DNA of 64,000 nt, from assembly GCF_900163715.1 (NCBI RefSeq), contig NZ_FWFF01000010.1:1-64000 (forward strand). Reading direction: 5' to 3'. Each line of letters starts with the position of its first letter. Position 1 is the first letter of the stretch. This DNA is from Brevibacterium yomogidense (GTDB taxonomy: Bacteria; Actinomycetota; Actinomycetes; Actinomycetales; Brevibacteriaceae). Made by a program: the position numbers and the translations under genes. Below the pieces are notes generated by a model. The model worked only from the letters and a program-made list of their open reading frames with translations. It was not told the DNA's origin and did no database searches. Shown in pieces: positions 28,192 to 37,334 of the stretch.

Positions 28192-29952
28192 TCAGCTGAC
28201 GGGCCGGACGAGCCGTGTCCAGGCGAAGCGTGCGGCTTCGAAGCCGTGCGCGGGCTGTGACCACGCGCTGCTGCTCCGCACCAGCCGCGTCGTTCCGTTC
28301 GAGAGCCAGGAGACCAGAAGATCGGTCTCCTCATCAGTGGTCAGCTGGGTGACCGGGTCGTGAGGCGGAACGAATTCGGCTGACAGCAGGAGTGCGTCGA
28401 TCGCTGGGTACGGGCTGACTCCTCGATGGCTCGATCCGGCGGCGGCGAGTCGACCGTGGCGGATCACGGCGAGGTCCCAGCCACCGTCCTCCCTCCGTTC
28501 GGCGGCGACGATCTCCGTGATCGACCGCAGTGAGGTGCGTGTGCTGAGCCCCGCTGTCGAGTGGAGGAGCCCGCCGACGGAGTCGCGGACCTCTGCCGCC
28601 GCCTCGAACCTCTCCTGCGAGGCGAGGTCGGAGATCCGCTGCCGGGCCCCGGCGAGGAACTGCCCTGGATCGCCGTTGAAGAGTGCTCTGAGTCCGGCGA
28701 GGGAATGTGCGTATTCGGCAGGGTCCGTCTGTCCCGCGCACGGACCGTGGCAGCGCCCAACCTGGGCTGCGGCGCAGGGTGCGAACCGAGCAGAAGCGGG
28801 TGAAGCGGTGCAGGATCTGAGTGGGAAGACCGTTTCGAGCAGCTGCTTGGCGGCGCGAGCGGACGCGGCGGACCGGAAGGGCCCCAGGATGCGGGCCGAG
28901 TCGACCCGTTCGCGGGTGAGCGAGCGCACCGCGGAGAGGCGGGGGAAGTCCTCTCGAGTCTCGGTCAGCCAGTGGCGCTTCTCCGGTCGTTTGGATCTCC
29001 TGTTGTACGGCGGCTCGAGTTCACCGATCAGCCGCACTTCCCTCACACGCGCTTCGAGCACGGTCGCGCACAGCAGCGGTGAGACTTCCTGCGCTGCGGT
29101 GACCATCTCCGTCATCCGACCGCGGGTCTCCGATTCTGTGAAGTACGAGCGCACGCGCGAGTGCATGTTCCCACTGGAGCCGATGTAGAGCACCCTGCGC
29201 GATCCGTCGAGGAATGTGTAGACGCCGGGTGCGTGGGGGAGACCGTCCGCGAGATGGGTCTTCTGCCGTCGCCGCGACCAGCCGGTGGTCCGGACCGTCG
29301 AGAGGTCTTCGAGCGTCACGATGCCATGCGAGCCGTAGATCTCGAACAGGCCGTGCAGGACGCCGACTGTGGCGCGTGCATCCGACAGCGCCCGGTGATC
29401 CGGGTCCGTGTCGGTGCCGAAGAAGGCTGCGAGCGTGGCGAGCTTGTGGTTGCGGACCTCTGTGCGGGGCAGCGCCCTGCGCGCGAGGGTGACTGTGTCG
29501 AGGACCTTCGGGGCCGGCCACGTGTAGTCCAGTCGAGTGCAGGCCGCGCGCAGGAAGCCGACGTCGAACGGCGCGTTGTGGGCGACGAGGACAGCGCCCC
29601 GCATGAACTCGAGGAAGCTCGGCAGCACGGCTTCGATGCGCGGAGCATCCGCGACCATGCTGTTGGTGATCCCCGTCAGCCGTGCGACGAACGGTGAGAT
29701 GGCGGAACCGACCGGACGTACGAGCGACTGGAATTCGCCGAGCACGTCGCCGCCGCGGACCCGCACCGCACCGATCTCCGTGATCGCATTGTCAGCCGAG
29801 TGCGCCCCGGTGGTCTCGAGGTCGACGACGACGAAGTCGACGTCGTGCAGGGGTGTGCCGAGGTCGGCGAGGGACAGCTGGCCGCCACGGGTGTGCGTGC
29901 GGCTGCGATCGAAGGACGGCATGGCGTCCATGGTCGCACGGGGCACGGACAC
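28192..29952 (-). CDS. DnaQ-type (DEDDh) exonuclease fused to a UvrC-like GIY-YIG domain
   Basis: The 586-residue protein joins two nuclease modules. Residues 35-200 are a DEDDh 3'-5' exonuclease like the epsilon subunit of DNA polymerase III: VVVDLETTGAHS, VAHNAPFDVGFL and HRALSDARATV give the acidic residues and the catalytic histidine. Residues 225-310 resemble the GIY-YIG endonuclease of UvrC (APGVYTFLDGSRRVLYIGSSGNMHSRVRSYF, given as APGVYTFLD and VLYIGSSGNMHSRV). The rest matches the Cys-containing and UVR-like middle of UvrC but lacks helix-hairpin-helix motifs. This fusion is known in actinobacteria (Cho/UvrC-related); role in repair is inferred. Start uncertain: GTG 29952, ATG 29931 or ATG 29922. 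Confidence 0.9.
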   Translation of the reverse strand: MSVPRATMDAMPSFDRSRTHTRGGQLSLADLGTPLHDVDFVVVDLETTGAHSADNAITEIGAVRVRGGDVLGEFQSLVRPVGSAISPFVARLTGITNSMVADAPRIEAVLPSFLEFMRGAVLVAHNAPFDVGFLRAACTRLDYTWPAPKVLDTVTLARRALPRTEVRNHKLATLAAFFGTDTDPDHRALSDARATVGVLHGLFEIYGSHGIVTLEDLSTVRTTGWSRRRQKTHLADGLPHAPGVYTFLDGSRRVLYIGSSGNMHSRVRSYFTESETRGRMTEMVTAAQEVSPLLCATVLEARVREVRLIGELEPPYNRRSKRPEKRHWLTETREDFPRLSAVRSLTRERVDSARILGPFRSAASARAAKQLLETVFPLRSCTASPASARFAPCAAAQVGRCHGPCAGQTDPAEYAHSLAGLRALFNGDPGQFLAGARQRISDLASQERFEAAAEVRDSVGGLLHSTAGLSTRTSLRSITEIVAAERREDGGWDLAVIRHGRLAAAGSSHRGVSPYPAIDALLLSAEFVPPHDPVTQLTTDEETDLLVSWLSNGTTRLVRSSSAWSQPAHGFEAARFAWTRLVRPVS

Positions 29953-29994
29953 AGGAATCGGCCCGCCCGGATGGGCTCTACGCCCGGCGACGCC

Positions 29995-30438
29995 TCACAC
30001 CTCACGACCGTCGGAGAAGGGGTCGCGCCGCTGCGGCAGATGGGTGAAGAGCACGACTGCGGAGCCGACGGTCACCGCGATGGTGACCAGCAGGAGCCAT
30101 CCCGGCACGGGGCGCAGGAAGATGGCGATGATGAACAGTGCGAAGGCCCCGCCGAGGGCGCCGATGAGCCCGAGGACGAGGGAGGGGGACGTCGTGCGCC
30201 ACCCGATCGGCTCCGGTTCGGGCGCGATCCATTCCTCGTCGTCGAGTGCTTCGCGCACCTCGTCGGGCGGGATGTCCGGCGCCGGAGAGGTGTGCCAGGT
30301 GATGTTGTCCACGAACGACGACCACGTGGAATCATCGACCCGCTCGTCGGCCGGAAGCGACTCCGTCTCCGGAGTGAGGTCGTCGTCCGGGTCTCCCTCG
30401 TCGTCGGATCCGCTGCGATCGTTCGGTTCTGAGGTCAT
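29995..30438 (-). CDS. Hypothetical two-helix membrane protein
   Basis: Not a family I can name. The 147-residue product has an acidic, probably disordered N-terminal half (DDEGDPDDDLTPETES, then a short conserved-looking FVDNITWHTSPAPDIPPDEV) and two membrane helices at about 88-108 and 112-132 (LVLGLIGALGGAFALFIIAI and GWLLLVTIAVTVGSAVVLF), with a basic tail. The ATG at 30436-30438 overlaps the stop of the upstream hydrolase gene (ATGA), so the two are translationally coupled. Both are far shorter than the antisense-overlapping long open frames in this area. Confidence 0.75.
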   Translation of the reverse strand: MTSEPNDRSGSDDEGDPDDDLTPETESLPADERVDDSTWSSFVDNITWHTSPAPDIPPDEVREALDDEEWIAPEPEPIGWRTTSPSLVLGLIGALGGAFALFIIAIFLRPVPGWLLLVTIAVTVGSAVVLFTHLPQRRDPFSDGREV

Positions 30439-31244
30439 GCAGCACCTCCGGCGGACTCCTGCAGCGCTCTGCGGATCTCCCCGGCGATGACGTCCGCGTC
30501 GTGGTCGAGGGTCGCCACGTGGCGGCTGCGACGCAGCGCGACCGTGCGCGCGGAACTGCTGAGGCGACTGCGCAGCGTCCTGAAGGAGCGCGGGGAGACG
30601 ACACCGTCTCGCCCCGACAGGCAGACGGTGACGGGACAGTCGATCATCCAAAGCTCTTCGCGGAGGCCCGCCAGACCGCGGTGCATGCTCGCGACCGCCC
30701 GCACTGGGGTCCGATCGTTGGCGCCCTCGATGACTCCGGGCTTCTCGATGTCCCCTCCGATGGAGGGGATCGTTGCGACGAACGGCCACAGGAGCGGCAG
30801 CGCAGGAGCGAGGGGCGAGTCGACGTGCAGCGCTGGATTGACTGTGACGATCGCCTCGGGGCGCCTGTCGATGCCGAGTGCCAGCGCGAGCGCCCCTCCC
30901 ATGGACTGACCGACGACGATGACTCCCGGATGCTCGTCCGCCGCCTCGTCGTACGCTGCGATCGCTGCCTGTCGCCACTGATCCCAGCCCGTCTTCCGGA
31001 GCTGCTGCCATGTGCCGCCGTGGCCCGGCAGTCGCGGAATACTCAGTGTCGCGGAGGTGTCCGACAGCGATTCTGCGAGCGGTCGCATCGAGGACGGGCT
31101 GCCGGTGAACCCGTGGAGCAGCAGGATCGCCGGCAGCGCAGCGCTCCCGCGCTGATGCCACGCCGAGTGCGGAGAGTCCGGAGGCAGCGAGATCCCGTCA
31201 TCAGGAGCGGTCTGCGACTGGCGGTGCGTATCGTGCGAGGCCAT
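30435..31244 (-). CDS. Alpha/beta hydrolase (carboxylesterase-like)
   Basis: A 269-residue alpha/beta hydrolase resembling EstA/Est30-type carboxylesterases and monoacylglycerol lipases. The oxyanion region is AILLLHGFTGSPSSMRPLAE near residue 40, the nucleophile elbow is VVGQSMGGALAL (Ser near 120), the acid is in CLSGRDGVVSP and the catalytic histidine in RRSRHVATLDHD. No signal peptide, so it acts in the cytosol. Substrate unknown. It diverges from the acyltransferase gene at 31365 and is coupled to the small membrane protein downstream, which may localise or assist it. Confidence 0.87.
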   Translation of the reverse strand: MASHDTHRQSQTAPDDGISLPPDSPHSAWHQRGSAALPAILLLHGFTGSPSSMRPLAESLSDTSATLSIPRLPGHGGTWQQLRKTGWDQWRQAAIAAYDEAADEHPGVIVVGQSMGGALALALGIDRRPEAIVTVNPALHVDSPLAPALPLLWPFVATIPSIGGDIEKPGVIEGANDRTPVRAVASMHRGLAGLREELWMIDCPVTVCLSGRDGVVSPRSFRTLRSRLSSSARTVALRRSRHVATLDHDADVIAGEIRRALQESAGGAA

Positions 31245-31305
31245 GGTCTCAGCATCCCACACGAGCCTCGAGTCGGCAGAGGGGTGGACCGGCCGTCCAC
31301 GCCCA

Positions 31306-31311
31306 TATAGT
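31306..31311 (+). promoter_or_regulatory. Possible -10 box of the acyltransferase gene
   Basis: TATAGT on the + strand, giving a leader of roughly 45 bases to the GTG at 31365. Confidence 0.35.
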
Positions 31312-31364
31312 GGTGGTGAGCCGCTGTCGCATGTCGCAGTCCACCGAACGGAAGCAGGTCGGGA

Positions 31365-32111
31365 GTGTTCTACTGGTTGCTCAAGCGCATCGTCGTGGGC
31401 CCCATCCTGCGCATCCTCTTCCGACCATGGACTCGCGGCCTCCAGCACGTCCCCGCAGACGGCGGGGCGATCATCGCGGCGAATCACCTGTCCTTCATCG
31501 ATTCCATCTTCGTGCCCATCGCGGTGCCCCGCCCCGTGGTCTATCTGGCGAAGAACGACTACTTCACCAGGCCGGGTGTCCGCGGCCGTGCTCAGCGCTG
31601 GTTCTTCCAGCTCACGAATCAGCTTCCAATGGACCGAAGCGGCGGCTCCGGTTCGGAGAACTCGCTCCGTGCCGGACTGGACGTGCTGCAGTCCGGTTCC
31701 CTCCTGGGCATCTATCCCGAGGGCACCAGGAGCCCCGACGGCCGACTCCACAGGGGCAGGACGGGTGTCGCACGTCTCGCGATCGCGGCAGGCGTGCCGG
31801 TCGTCCCGGCAGCCCTCATCGGCACCGACGCGGTGCAGCCCAAGGGGAAGAACATTCCGCGGATACGCCGCGTGGGCGTGGTCTTCGGTGAGCCGCTGGA
31901 CTTCTCGCGCTTCGAGGGCCGCTCCGACGACAGGCATGTGCTCCGCGCGGCCACGGACGAGGTGATGTACGAGATCATGCGGCTGTCGGGCCAGGAGTAC
32001 AGCGACACCTACGCGACGGCGCACACGACGACCCTGCTGACATCGACGCGGACCGCGGAGTCCGCTCAACAGGACGAGAGCCCCCGTGGCACGCCCGCTG
32101 ACCGGGAGTGA
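31365..32111 (+). CDS. 1-acyl-sn-glycerol-3-phosphate acyltransferase family protein
   Basis: PlsC-type membrane-associated acyltransferase that adds the second fatty acid in phosphatidic acid synthesis, or a related acceptor. The 248-residue protein has an N-terminal hydrophobic helix (WLLKRIVVGPILRILF), the catalytic NHLSFIDSIF (H-x4-D), MDRSGG, the PEGTRSPDG substrate-binding block and VVPAALIGTDA. The tail of about 40 residues is Ser/Thr-rich. Starts with GTG; GGTCGGGA could be a weak ribosome-binding site. Several PlsC paralogues are normal in actinobacteria, so the exact substrate is open. Confidence 0.9.
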   Translation: MFYWLLKRIVVGPILRILFRPWTRGLQHVPADGGAIIAANHLSFIDSIFVPIAVPRPVVYLAKNDYFTRPGVRGRAQRWFFQLTNQLPMDRSGGSGSENSLRAGLDVLQSGSLLGIYPEGTRSPDGRLHRGRTGVARLAIAAGVPVVPAALIGTDAVQPKGKNIPRIRRVGVVFGEPLDFSRFEGRSDDRHVLRAATDEVMYEIMRLSGQEYSDTYATAHTTTLLTSTRTAESAQQDESPRGTPADRE

Positions 32112-32248
32112 CGGACTGTCGGACCCATGTTCGATTACTCCTATAACGGCGACACGCAGAATCGTTACAGCCTGCATGCGTGACCCGCGCCGCCTCGCCC
32201 CATACCTTCGTGATGTGCCCACAACCCCGGCGCAGGGGTCGAGAGGTG

Positions 32249-32254
32249 TAGAAT
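32249..32254 (+). promoter_or_regulatory. Probable -10 box of the MerR-family gene
   Basis: TAGAAT within TGTAGAAT gives a leader of about 58 bases, ending in AAGGAGGAG before the GTG at 32319. Confidence 0.45.
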
Positions 32255-32318
32255 CGTCTGCACCAGCTCACCGCCGCTTGCGCCCCGCTTCCCCCTGGGG
32301 TGAAAAGGAGGAGTCGGT

Positions 32319-32894
32319 GTGAACCGCTCTGAACAGGAATCGATGCAGATGGAGTCATTGCCGCGCGACGCGCAGGGGCTCCTCTTCGACGACGACATCC
32401 CGGCCCTCGATGATGAGGCCGGATACCGCGGACCGACGGTCTGCAGCGTCGTCGGCATCACATACCGCCAGCTCGACTACTGGGCACGCACCTCGCTCAT
32501 CGTCCCGTCGATCAGGGCCGCCACCGGATCCGGATCGCAGCGCCTCTACAGCTTCCGCGACGTACTCGTCGTCAAGATCGTCAAGCGGCTCCTGGACGCC
32601 GGCGTCTCGCTCCAGCAGATCCGCGTCGCAGTCAGCCACCTGCAGGGGCAGGGCGTCGAAGACCTCTCCCAGATCACGCTCATGAGCGACGGTTCGTCCG
32701 TGTTCGCGTGCACATCGGCCAATGAGGTCATCGACCTCGTGCAGGGCGGCCAAGGTGTCTTCGGCATCGCTGTGGGACACGTCTGGCGCGAAGTGCAGGG
32801 CACACTCTCCGAACTTCCGAGCGAACGGCCTGACGATGAGATCGTCGAGGTGGACGAACTCGCCATGCGCAGGGCACAGAAGTCAGCGGGCTGA
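32319..32894 (+). CDS. MerR-family transcriptional regulator
   Basis: A 191-residue DNA-binding protein of the actinobacterial group related to M. tuberculosis Rv1830, recalled from memory. The winged-helix MerR domain spans about 38-105: VCSVVGITYRQLDYWARTSL with the helix-turn-helix, then SQRLYSFRDVLVVKIVKRLLDAG (RLYSFRDVLV, KRLLDAGVSL). The C-terminal half contains LMSDGSSVFACTS and VIDLVQGGQGVFGIAVG, conserved in this group, and no metal-binding cysteine pattern of classical MerR proteins. A strong AAGGAGGAG fixes the GTG start. No FHA (GarA) gene is adjacent here, unlike the common arrangement. Confidence 0.9.
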   Translation: MNRSEQESMQMESLPRDAQGLLFDDDIPALDDEAGYRGPTVCSVVGITYRQLDYWARTSLIVPSIRAATGSGSQRLYSFRDVLVVKIVKRLLDAGVSLQQIRVAVSHLQGQGVEDLSQITLMSDGSSVFACTSANEVIDLVQGGQGVFGIAVGHVWREVQGTLSELPSERPDDEIVEVDELAMRRAQKSAG

Positions 32895-32944
32895 TGGATC
32901 ACCGTCCGCTCGGCTGAGCTCGAGAGGACACGGAGAATCACAGA

Positions 32945-32984
32945 ACTGAGGGCGCCTGGCCGGGAAGCGGCAGGCGCCCTCAGT
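32945..32984 (+). terminator. Terminator after the MerR gene
   Basis: A perfect 14-bp stem with a 12-base loop begins 50 bases after the MerR stop. Confidence 0.75.
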
Positions 32985-33061
32985 CGTGTGCGGAAGCATG
33001 TCGCGCCTCGTGGCGATCAGGCCGCTGCGGCGCGTGCCCGCGGTTGTGCCGCCACGCGAGA

Positions 33062-33105
33062 AGGACCCTCATTCGCCGTCCCTGGGGAGGGCGAATGAGA
33101 GTCCT
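33062..33105 (-). terminator. Terminator after the ParA-type gene
   Basis: A 16-bp stem with one mismatch and a 12-base loop lies about 45 bases beyond the ParA stop. Together with 32945-32984, each of the two converging genes has its own hairpin. Confidence 0.7.
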
Positions 33106-33151
33106 ACAGGAGAGGGAGAGCGAGGACCTGTGACGCGGAGGGTCGTGTGGC

Positions 33152-34231
33152 TCAGTGGCGCGTGCGAGGCCGACGCGGGGCCTCCTCTGCATCCTCCGTG
33201 GCAGGGGTGCCTGTGCTGGAAGCGGAATCATCGGTGAAGGGATTCGTGCTGTCCTGCTCTTCGGCACCCGGCGCTGAAGAGTCTGCGGGAATCTGCTCAG
33301 ACACATCCGTGGTGGGCTGCTGCGCGGCCTGCACGTCATCGGCCTGCACAGCACCCGCCCGCGCTTCGCCGACCGGTGCTTCACCGGCCTGCGCGTCGAC
33401 TGCCGGCGCATTCGGAACCTGTGCATCGCGGGGATTCCCGCGCGACCGCATGGTCGATGTGCGCAGCCCCCGGTCCAGAAGCGCATCGAAGGAACCGGCG
33501 AGCTCACTGGCGGCCTGCCCCGGCCACGAGTGGATCGGACGTGCGGATCCCTGGGCCTGCTGGAGCACCGTCCTCTCCGACAGCGGGGGAGTGAGCAGGA
33601 GGGGGCCGAACATCTCCCGCATCTCATCGACGCGGAAGGAGTGCTCACGGGACTTCGTCCTGACGCGGTTCGCGATGATGCCGAGCGGCTGCAGGTCCGG
33701 CGCCCCCCGGCGGCGCAGCTCTGCGACTGCGCGGAGTGCACGGTCAGCGGCCGCGACGGAGAAGAGCCCCGGCTCGGTGACGACGGCGACGCGCTGGCTC
33801 GCCATCCACGCCGCGCGTGTGAGGCCGTTCATCGAGGGCGGGCAGTCGATGATGACGAGTCGGTAGTCGTCGCTCACAGTCGCGAGCGCGTCCTTGAGCC
33901 GGCGGAGGAACCGCTCGGACATCGTGGGGCGGTCGAACTCCGCCGATCGCGGACTGCCGGGGATCACGTCGAGTGCCCCCTTCGCTCCGCCCGACCATCC
34001 CGACGGCACGATCGCCTGCGACATGATCTTGGCTTTCGGAGCGGCGAGGACGTCCGCGATGTCGAGCGGTGTGGTCACCGGAACATCGAGGCCAGTGGAC
34101 GCGTCCGCCTGCGGATCCATGTCCACGACGAGCGTGGGCAGGCCGCGGTTGTGGGCGGCGGAGGCCAGGCCGAGGGCGACCGAAGTCTTCCCGACGCCGC
34201 CTTTGAGGCTTGAGACACTGATGACGAGCAC
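33152..34231 (-). CDS. ParA-family ATPase with a low-complexity tail
   Basis: A 359-residue orphan ParA/MinD-type protein. The deviant Walker A (SLKGGVGKTSVALGL) starts at residue 8, VVDMDPQADAST is the A' motif and VIIDCPPSMNGLTRAA the Walker B. The ATPase domain ends near residue 250. The last 105 residues are rich in Ala, Glu, Gln and Asp with short quasi-repeats (AQAGEAPVGEARAGAVQADD) and are probably disordered. No ParB or CheY-like partner is adjacent, so it is not the chromosome-partitioning ParA; such orphans position diverse cargos. The GTG at 34229-34231 is chosen because TACGGT lies 7 bases upstream. Confidence 0.87.
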   Translation of the reverse strand: MLVISVSSLKGGVGKTSVALGLASAAHNRGLPTLVVDMDPQADASTGLDVPVTTPLDIADVLAAPKAKIMSQAIVPSGWSGGAKGALDVIPGSPRSAEFDRPTMSERFLRRLKDALATVSDDYRLVIIDCPPSMNGLTRAAWMASQRVAVVTEPGLFSVAAADRALRAVAELRRRGAPDLQPLGIIANRVRTKSREHSFRVDEMREMFGPLLLTPPLSERTVLQQAQGSARPIHSWPGQAASELAGSFDALLDRGLRTSTMRSRGNPRDAQVPNAPAVDAQAGEAPVGEARAGAVQADDVQAAQQPTTDVSEQIPADSSAPGAEEQDSTNPFTDDSASSTGTPATEDAEEAPRRPRTRH

Positions 34232-34238
34232 GCTATCT

Positions 34239-34244
34239 ACCGTA
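34239..34244 (-). promoter_or_regulatory. -10 box of a leaderless transcript (ParA-type gene)
   Basis: TACGGT on the minus strand, 7 bases before the GTG. Confidence 0.45.
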
Positions 34245-34292
34245 ACCGATCGCGGTCGCATTTCCCGTGGGCAACCCGCCCGACCTGGCGTG

Positions 34293-37200
34293 TCATTCGT
34301 GTGAACCGTCCTGTGGGGACTCGAGGCGGACACTCGCGCCGAGTGCGCTCGGTTCGACCATGATCCGGGTGGTGATCGCCTGCTGGAGTTCCGCGACGTG
34401 GGAGATGATGCCGATCGTTCGGCCACCCGTGCGCAGACGGTCCAGCACCGCCAGGACGTCGCTCAGCGCATCCGGGTCCAGTGTGCCGAATCCCTCATCG
34501 AGGAACAGGGCATCGAGGTCGATGCCGCCTGCTGCTCCGCGCACCGTGTCGGCCATGCCAAGCGCGAGCGCCAGAGACGCCATGAAGCCCTCGCCCCCTG
34601 ACAGCGTGCGCGGGTCGCGCGACTCCTCCGTGAAGAGGTCGATGATCTTCAGCCCCAGCCCCGAGCGGCGTTCCCCCCGACGCCGTTCCAGGTCATGGGC
34701 GAGGCGATAGCGTCCGGCGGTCATGTCGACCAGCCTGTCTGAGGCGTGTGCGGCAACGTCCTCGAAGAGCGAGGCGAGCGCGAAGGATGACAGCGACATG
34801 CGGCTCGCCGCGTCAGAGCTGGTGCCGAGGACGAGCTCTGCGGCGTCGATGTCCCGCAGCAGCTCTTCGACCTGAGCCTCATTCTCCGCGCGGTCGGCTG
34901 CGGCCTGCGAGTAGGCATCGTGGGCGCGCACCGCTGCGGCCCGTACGACCGCTGCGCGCTGCGCCGCCGCATGGGAGCGCGCCTGCAGGGATTCTGCGTG
35001 TGCCGCGGTGCGCGCAGAGGATTCGGCGAGCTCCGCATCCTGAGCTGAGTCGGTCAGTGCACGACGGATGACATCGGATTCCCTGCGCAGAGCGAGCCGG
35101 GAGGCGCGGGACCGCTGCTCCTCGACCTGCGCCTCCAGGCGGTCCAGGGGGAGGGCCGCGGCCGCTTCGAGTGCTTCGACGTCTGCGAACGGAGAGTCCC
35201 GGAGTGCATCGAGGAGCTCTTCTCTGCGCACGCGAGCATCACGGCGAGCCGCTTCAGCCGTCTGCCGTACGCTCACCCACGCGGTGCGTGCACGATCGAA
35301 TCCCTCCAGCGCCTTCCGCATTCTGTCTGCTGCGCGGAGATCGACAGGATGCTCGAGGCCGATCCGCTGCCATGCGACAGGCGATGCTGTCGTGTCTGCG
35401 TCGGAGACCTCTTCCAGCCTGCTGCGTGCTTCCGCATGTGCTGTCGCTGCGAGACGGCTGGTCGTCTCTGCCGTGGTCAGCGCGGTCTGGGCCTCGTCGA
35501 TCCGGAGCTTCAGCGCGCGCAGTCCGTCCGCCGCCTGCGCGAGTTCGGTCTTCAGCCGTGCGCGGTCCGTCGCGGCGTCCTCCGCGGCGGCCAAGCGTGA
35601 CGCGAGGATGTCCTCGTCGATCCCCTCTGCCTCAGTGCGGGTCCGTTCGAGTGCCGATTCCGCTGCCGCGAGCGAGGCCCGCGCTGCGGCATGGGCGGAT
35701 CGTGCCGCTGTGTCCGCGGCTTCGTCGCGCGCCTCATCATCAGACGTGGGACCCCCGTCGGCCGGCACGGCGGGGTCAGGGTGGTCGCAGGATCCGCAGA
35801 CCGGGCACGGCTGGTCGGCCTGCAGGAGCCCCGCGAGGGTCCCGGCACTGTCCCTGCGCATGGCACGACGGGTCGCTGTGAGGGCATGGGCCGTCTGCTC
35901 CGCGCGCTGCATCGTGCTGAGGCCGTGTTCGTGCGCCGCATCGCGCTGGGCGAGGGCGGTGCGCACAGCGGCGGCCAGGCGCTCCTGTTCGCGGAGCCGA
36001 TCCCGCGATGATGCCGTCTCCTCGAGCGCGTCATGGCTGCTCCGCAGATCCTCTGCGCGGGTCCGGAGCTCGTCCTCATCCTTCCGCAGCGCTGAGAGGA
36101 GGGCCTTCGCGCCGTCGAGCTCCGTCGCAGCAGTCGCTGCGGCTGAGCCGGTGACGGCACTGCGTTCCTCGAGCTGCGCATGTCGGCGCAGCCGGTCCTC
36201 CGTGCGCTCGAGATGAGCCCGGGCCGTCGCGATCTCGGAGTCTGTCAGGTCCTCGAGGCGGACACGCGCATCCGTCGGCAGCGCAGTGACCGCGGAGCGC
36301 TCCGCGCGCTGTGCTGCGGTTTCCATGCGTTCGGCTTCGGTTCCTGCACGTCGCACTGCGGTCAGGTGAGTCCCGAGTGCCTGTCCCGCACGTGCGCGCT
36401 CCAGCTCTCTGCGCAGGGATTCGCGTTCGCCGGACTCCTCGTTCCACGCGGCCTCGTCCTGGAGCAGGGCTGAGAGTGCCGCGCGATCCTCAGCACGCTG
36501 CCTCCAGGACTGGGCCGTGTCCGTCGCGCTCGCAGCCAGTCGGTCTGCGAGCTGTGCGGTGAGGTCGGCGGATTCCGCGCGCTCGTCGGCGATGACCGCT
36601 GCCGCGCCCAGGAACGCGAGGGCGTCGATCACGCCGGGGGCCGCATCGGGAACGACCAGAGCCTCCCAGGAGGATTCCGCGGCGGCTTCGACCGCGAACC
36701 GTCGACGCTGGGATTCCTGCTCCGTGGTGCGTCGCGCGTCCGTCGCCCGATCGGCGAGCACGCGTTCCACCGCCTGGAAGTGCTCCGTGGCGAACAGCTT
36801 CTCGAGGATCGCTTCGCGTTCGGCCGGGTCCGCGTGGAGGAAGGCGGCGAAATCACCCTGCGGCAGGACCACCAGCTTGGTGAATTGGGCCGCGTTCAGG
36901 CCGAGGATGCCGTCCAGGAACGACTGCGTCTCCTGCGCAGTGCGGGAGATGCCGGCCCATTCGCCCTCGACCCATTCCGCCAGCGCGACGGTGTGCTGCT
37001 GGGTCGTCATCCCCGACCCGCGCTTGCGCGGGCGCAGGTGCTGCGGGACCCGCTCGATGCGGAAGCGGCGGCCGCCCGCGCTGAAGACGAGTTCGACGCG
37101 CGTCGGGTCGTGGGGTGCGGCGAGGTGGGACCGCAGGTCCGATGCGGAACCACGCGGGCCGGGGACCGTATTGAAGAGAGCGAAGCAGAGCGCGTCGAGG

Positions 37201-37331
37201 ATGCTCGTCTTGCCGGCGCCCGTGGGGCCGGAGATGAGGAACAGTCCATCGTGGGACACCGCGTCGAAATCGATCGTCTGCCTGTCTCGGAAGGGGCCGA
37301 AGCCCTCGATGACCAGCTGGTGGGGGCGCAT
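34293..37331 (-). CDS. sbcC: SbcC exonuclease subunit (SMC-like ATPase)
   Basis: ATPase of the SbcCD (Mre11-Rad50) complex, which opens hairpins and trims protein-blocked or broken DNA ends. The 1012-residue protein has the N-terminal Walker A GPTGAGKTSILDALCFALF near residue 36, long coiled coils on both sides of a zinc hook CPVCGSCDHP near 515, and a C-terminal lobe with the signature LSGGEGFMASLALALGM and Walker B DALFLDEGFGTLD. It begins 3 bases after the sbcD stop, so the two are one operon. Length is normal for actinobacteria. Confidence 0.95.
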   Translation of the reverse strand: MRPHQLVIEGFGPFRDRQTIDFDAVSHDGLFLISGPTGAGKTSILDALCFALFNTVPGPRGSASDLRSHLAAPHDPTRVELVFSAGGRRFRIERVPQHLRPRKRGSGMTTQQHTVALAEWVEGEWAGISRTAQETQSFLDGILGLNAAQFTKLVVLPQGDFAAFLHADPAEREAILEKLFATEHFQAVERVLADRATDARRTTEQESQRRRFAVEAAAESSWEALVVPDAAPGVIDALAFLGAAAVIADERAESADLTAQLADRLAASATDTAQSWRQRAEDRAALSALLQDEAAWNEESGERESLRRELERARAGQALGTHLTAVRRAGTEAERMETAAQRAERSAVTALPTDARVRLEDLTDSEIATARAHLERTEDRLRRHAQLEERSAVTGSAAATAATELDGAKALLSALRKDEDELRTRAEDLRSSHDALEETASSRDRLREQERLAAAVRTALAQRDAAHEHGLSTMQRAEQTAHALTATRRAMRRDSAGTLAGLLQADQPCPVCGSCDHPDPAVPADGGPTSDDEARDEAADTAARSAHAAARASLAAAESALERTRTEAEGIDEDILASRLAAAEDAATDRARLKTELAQAADGLRALKLRIDEAQTALTTAETTSRLAATAHAEARSRLEEVSDADTTASPVAWQRIGLEHPVDLRAADRMRKALEGFDRARTAWVSVRQTAEAARRDARVRREELLDALRDSPFADVEALEAAAALPLDRLEAQVEEQRSRASRLALRRESDVIRRALTDSAQDAELAESSARTAAHAESLQARSHAAAQRAAVVRAAAVRAHDAYSQAAADRAENEAQVEELLRDIDAAELVLGTSSDAASRMSLSSFALASLFEDVAAHASDRLVDMTAGRYRLAHDLERRRGERRSGLGLKIIDLFTEESRDPRTLSGGEGFMASLALALGMADTVRGAAGGIDLDALFLDEGFGTLDPDALSDVLAVLDRLRTGGRTIGIISHVAELQQAITTRIMVEPSALGASVRLESPQDGSHE

Positions 37332-37334
37332 CCG

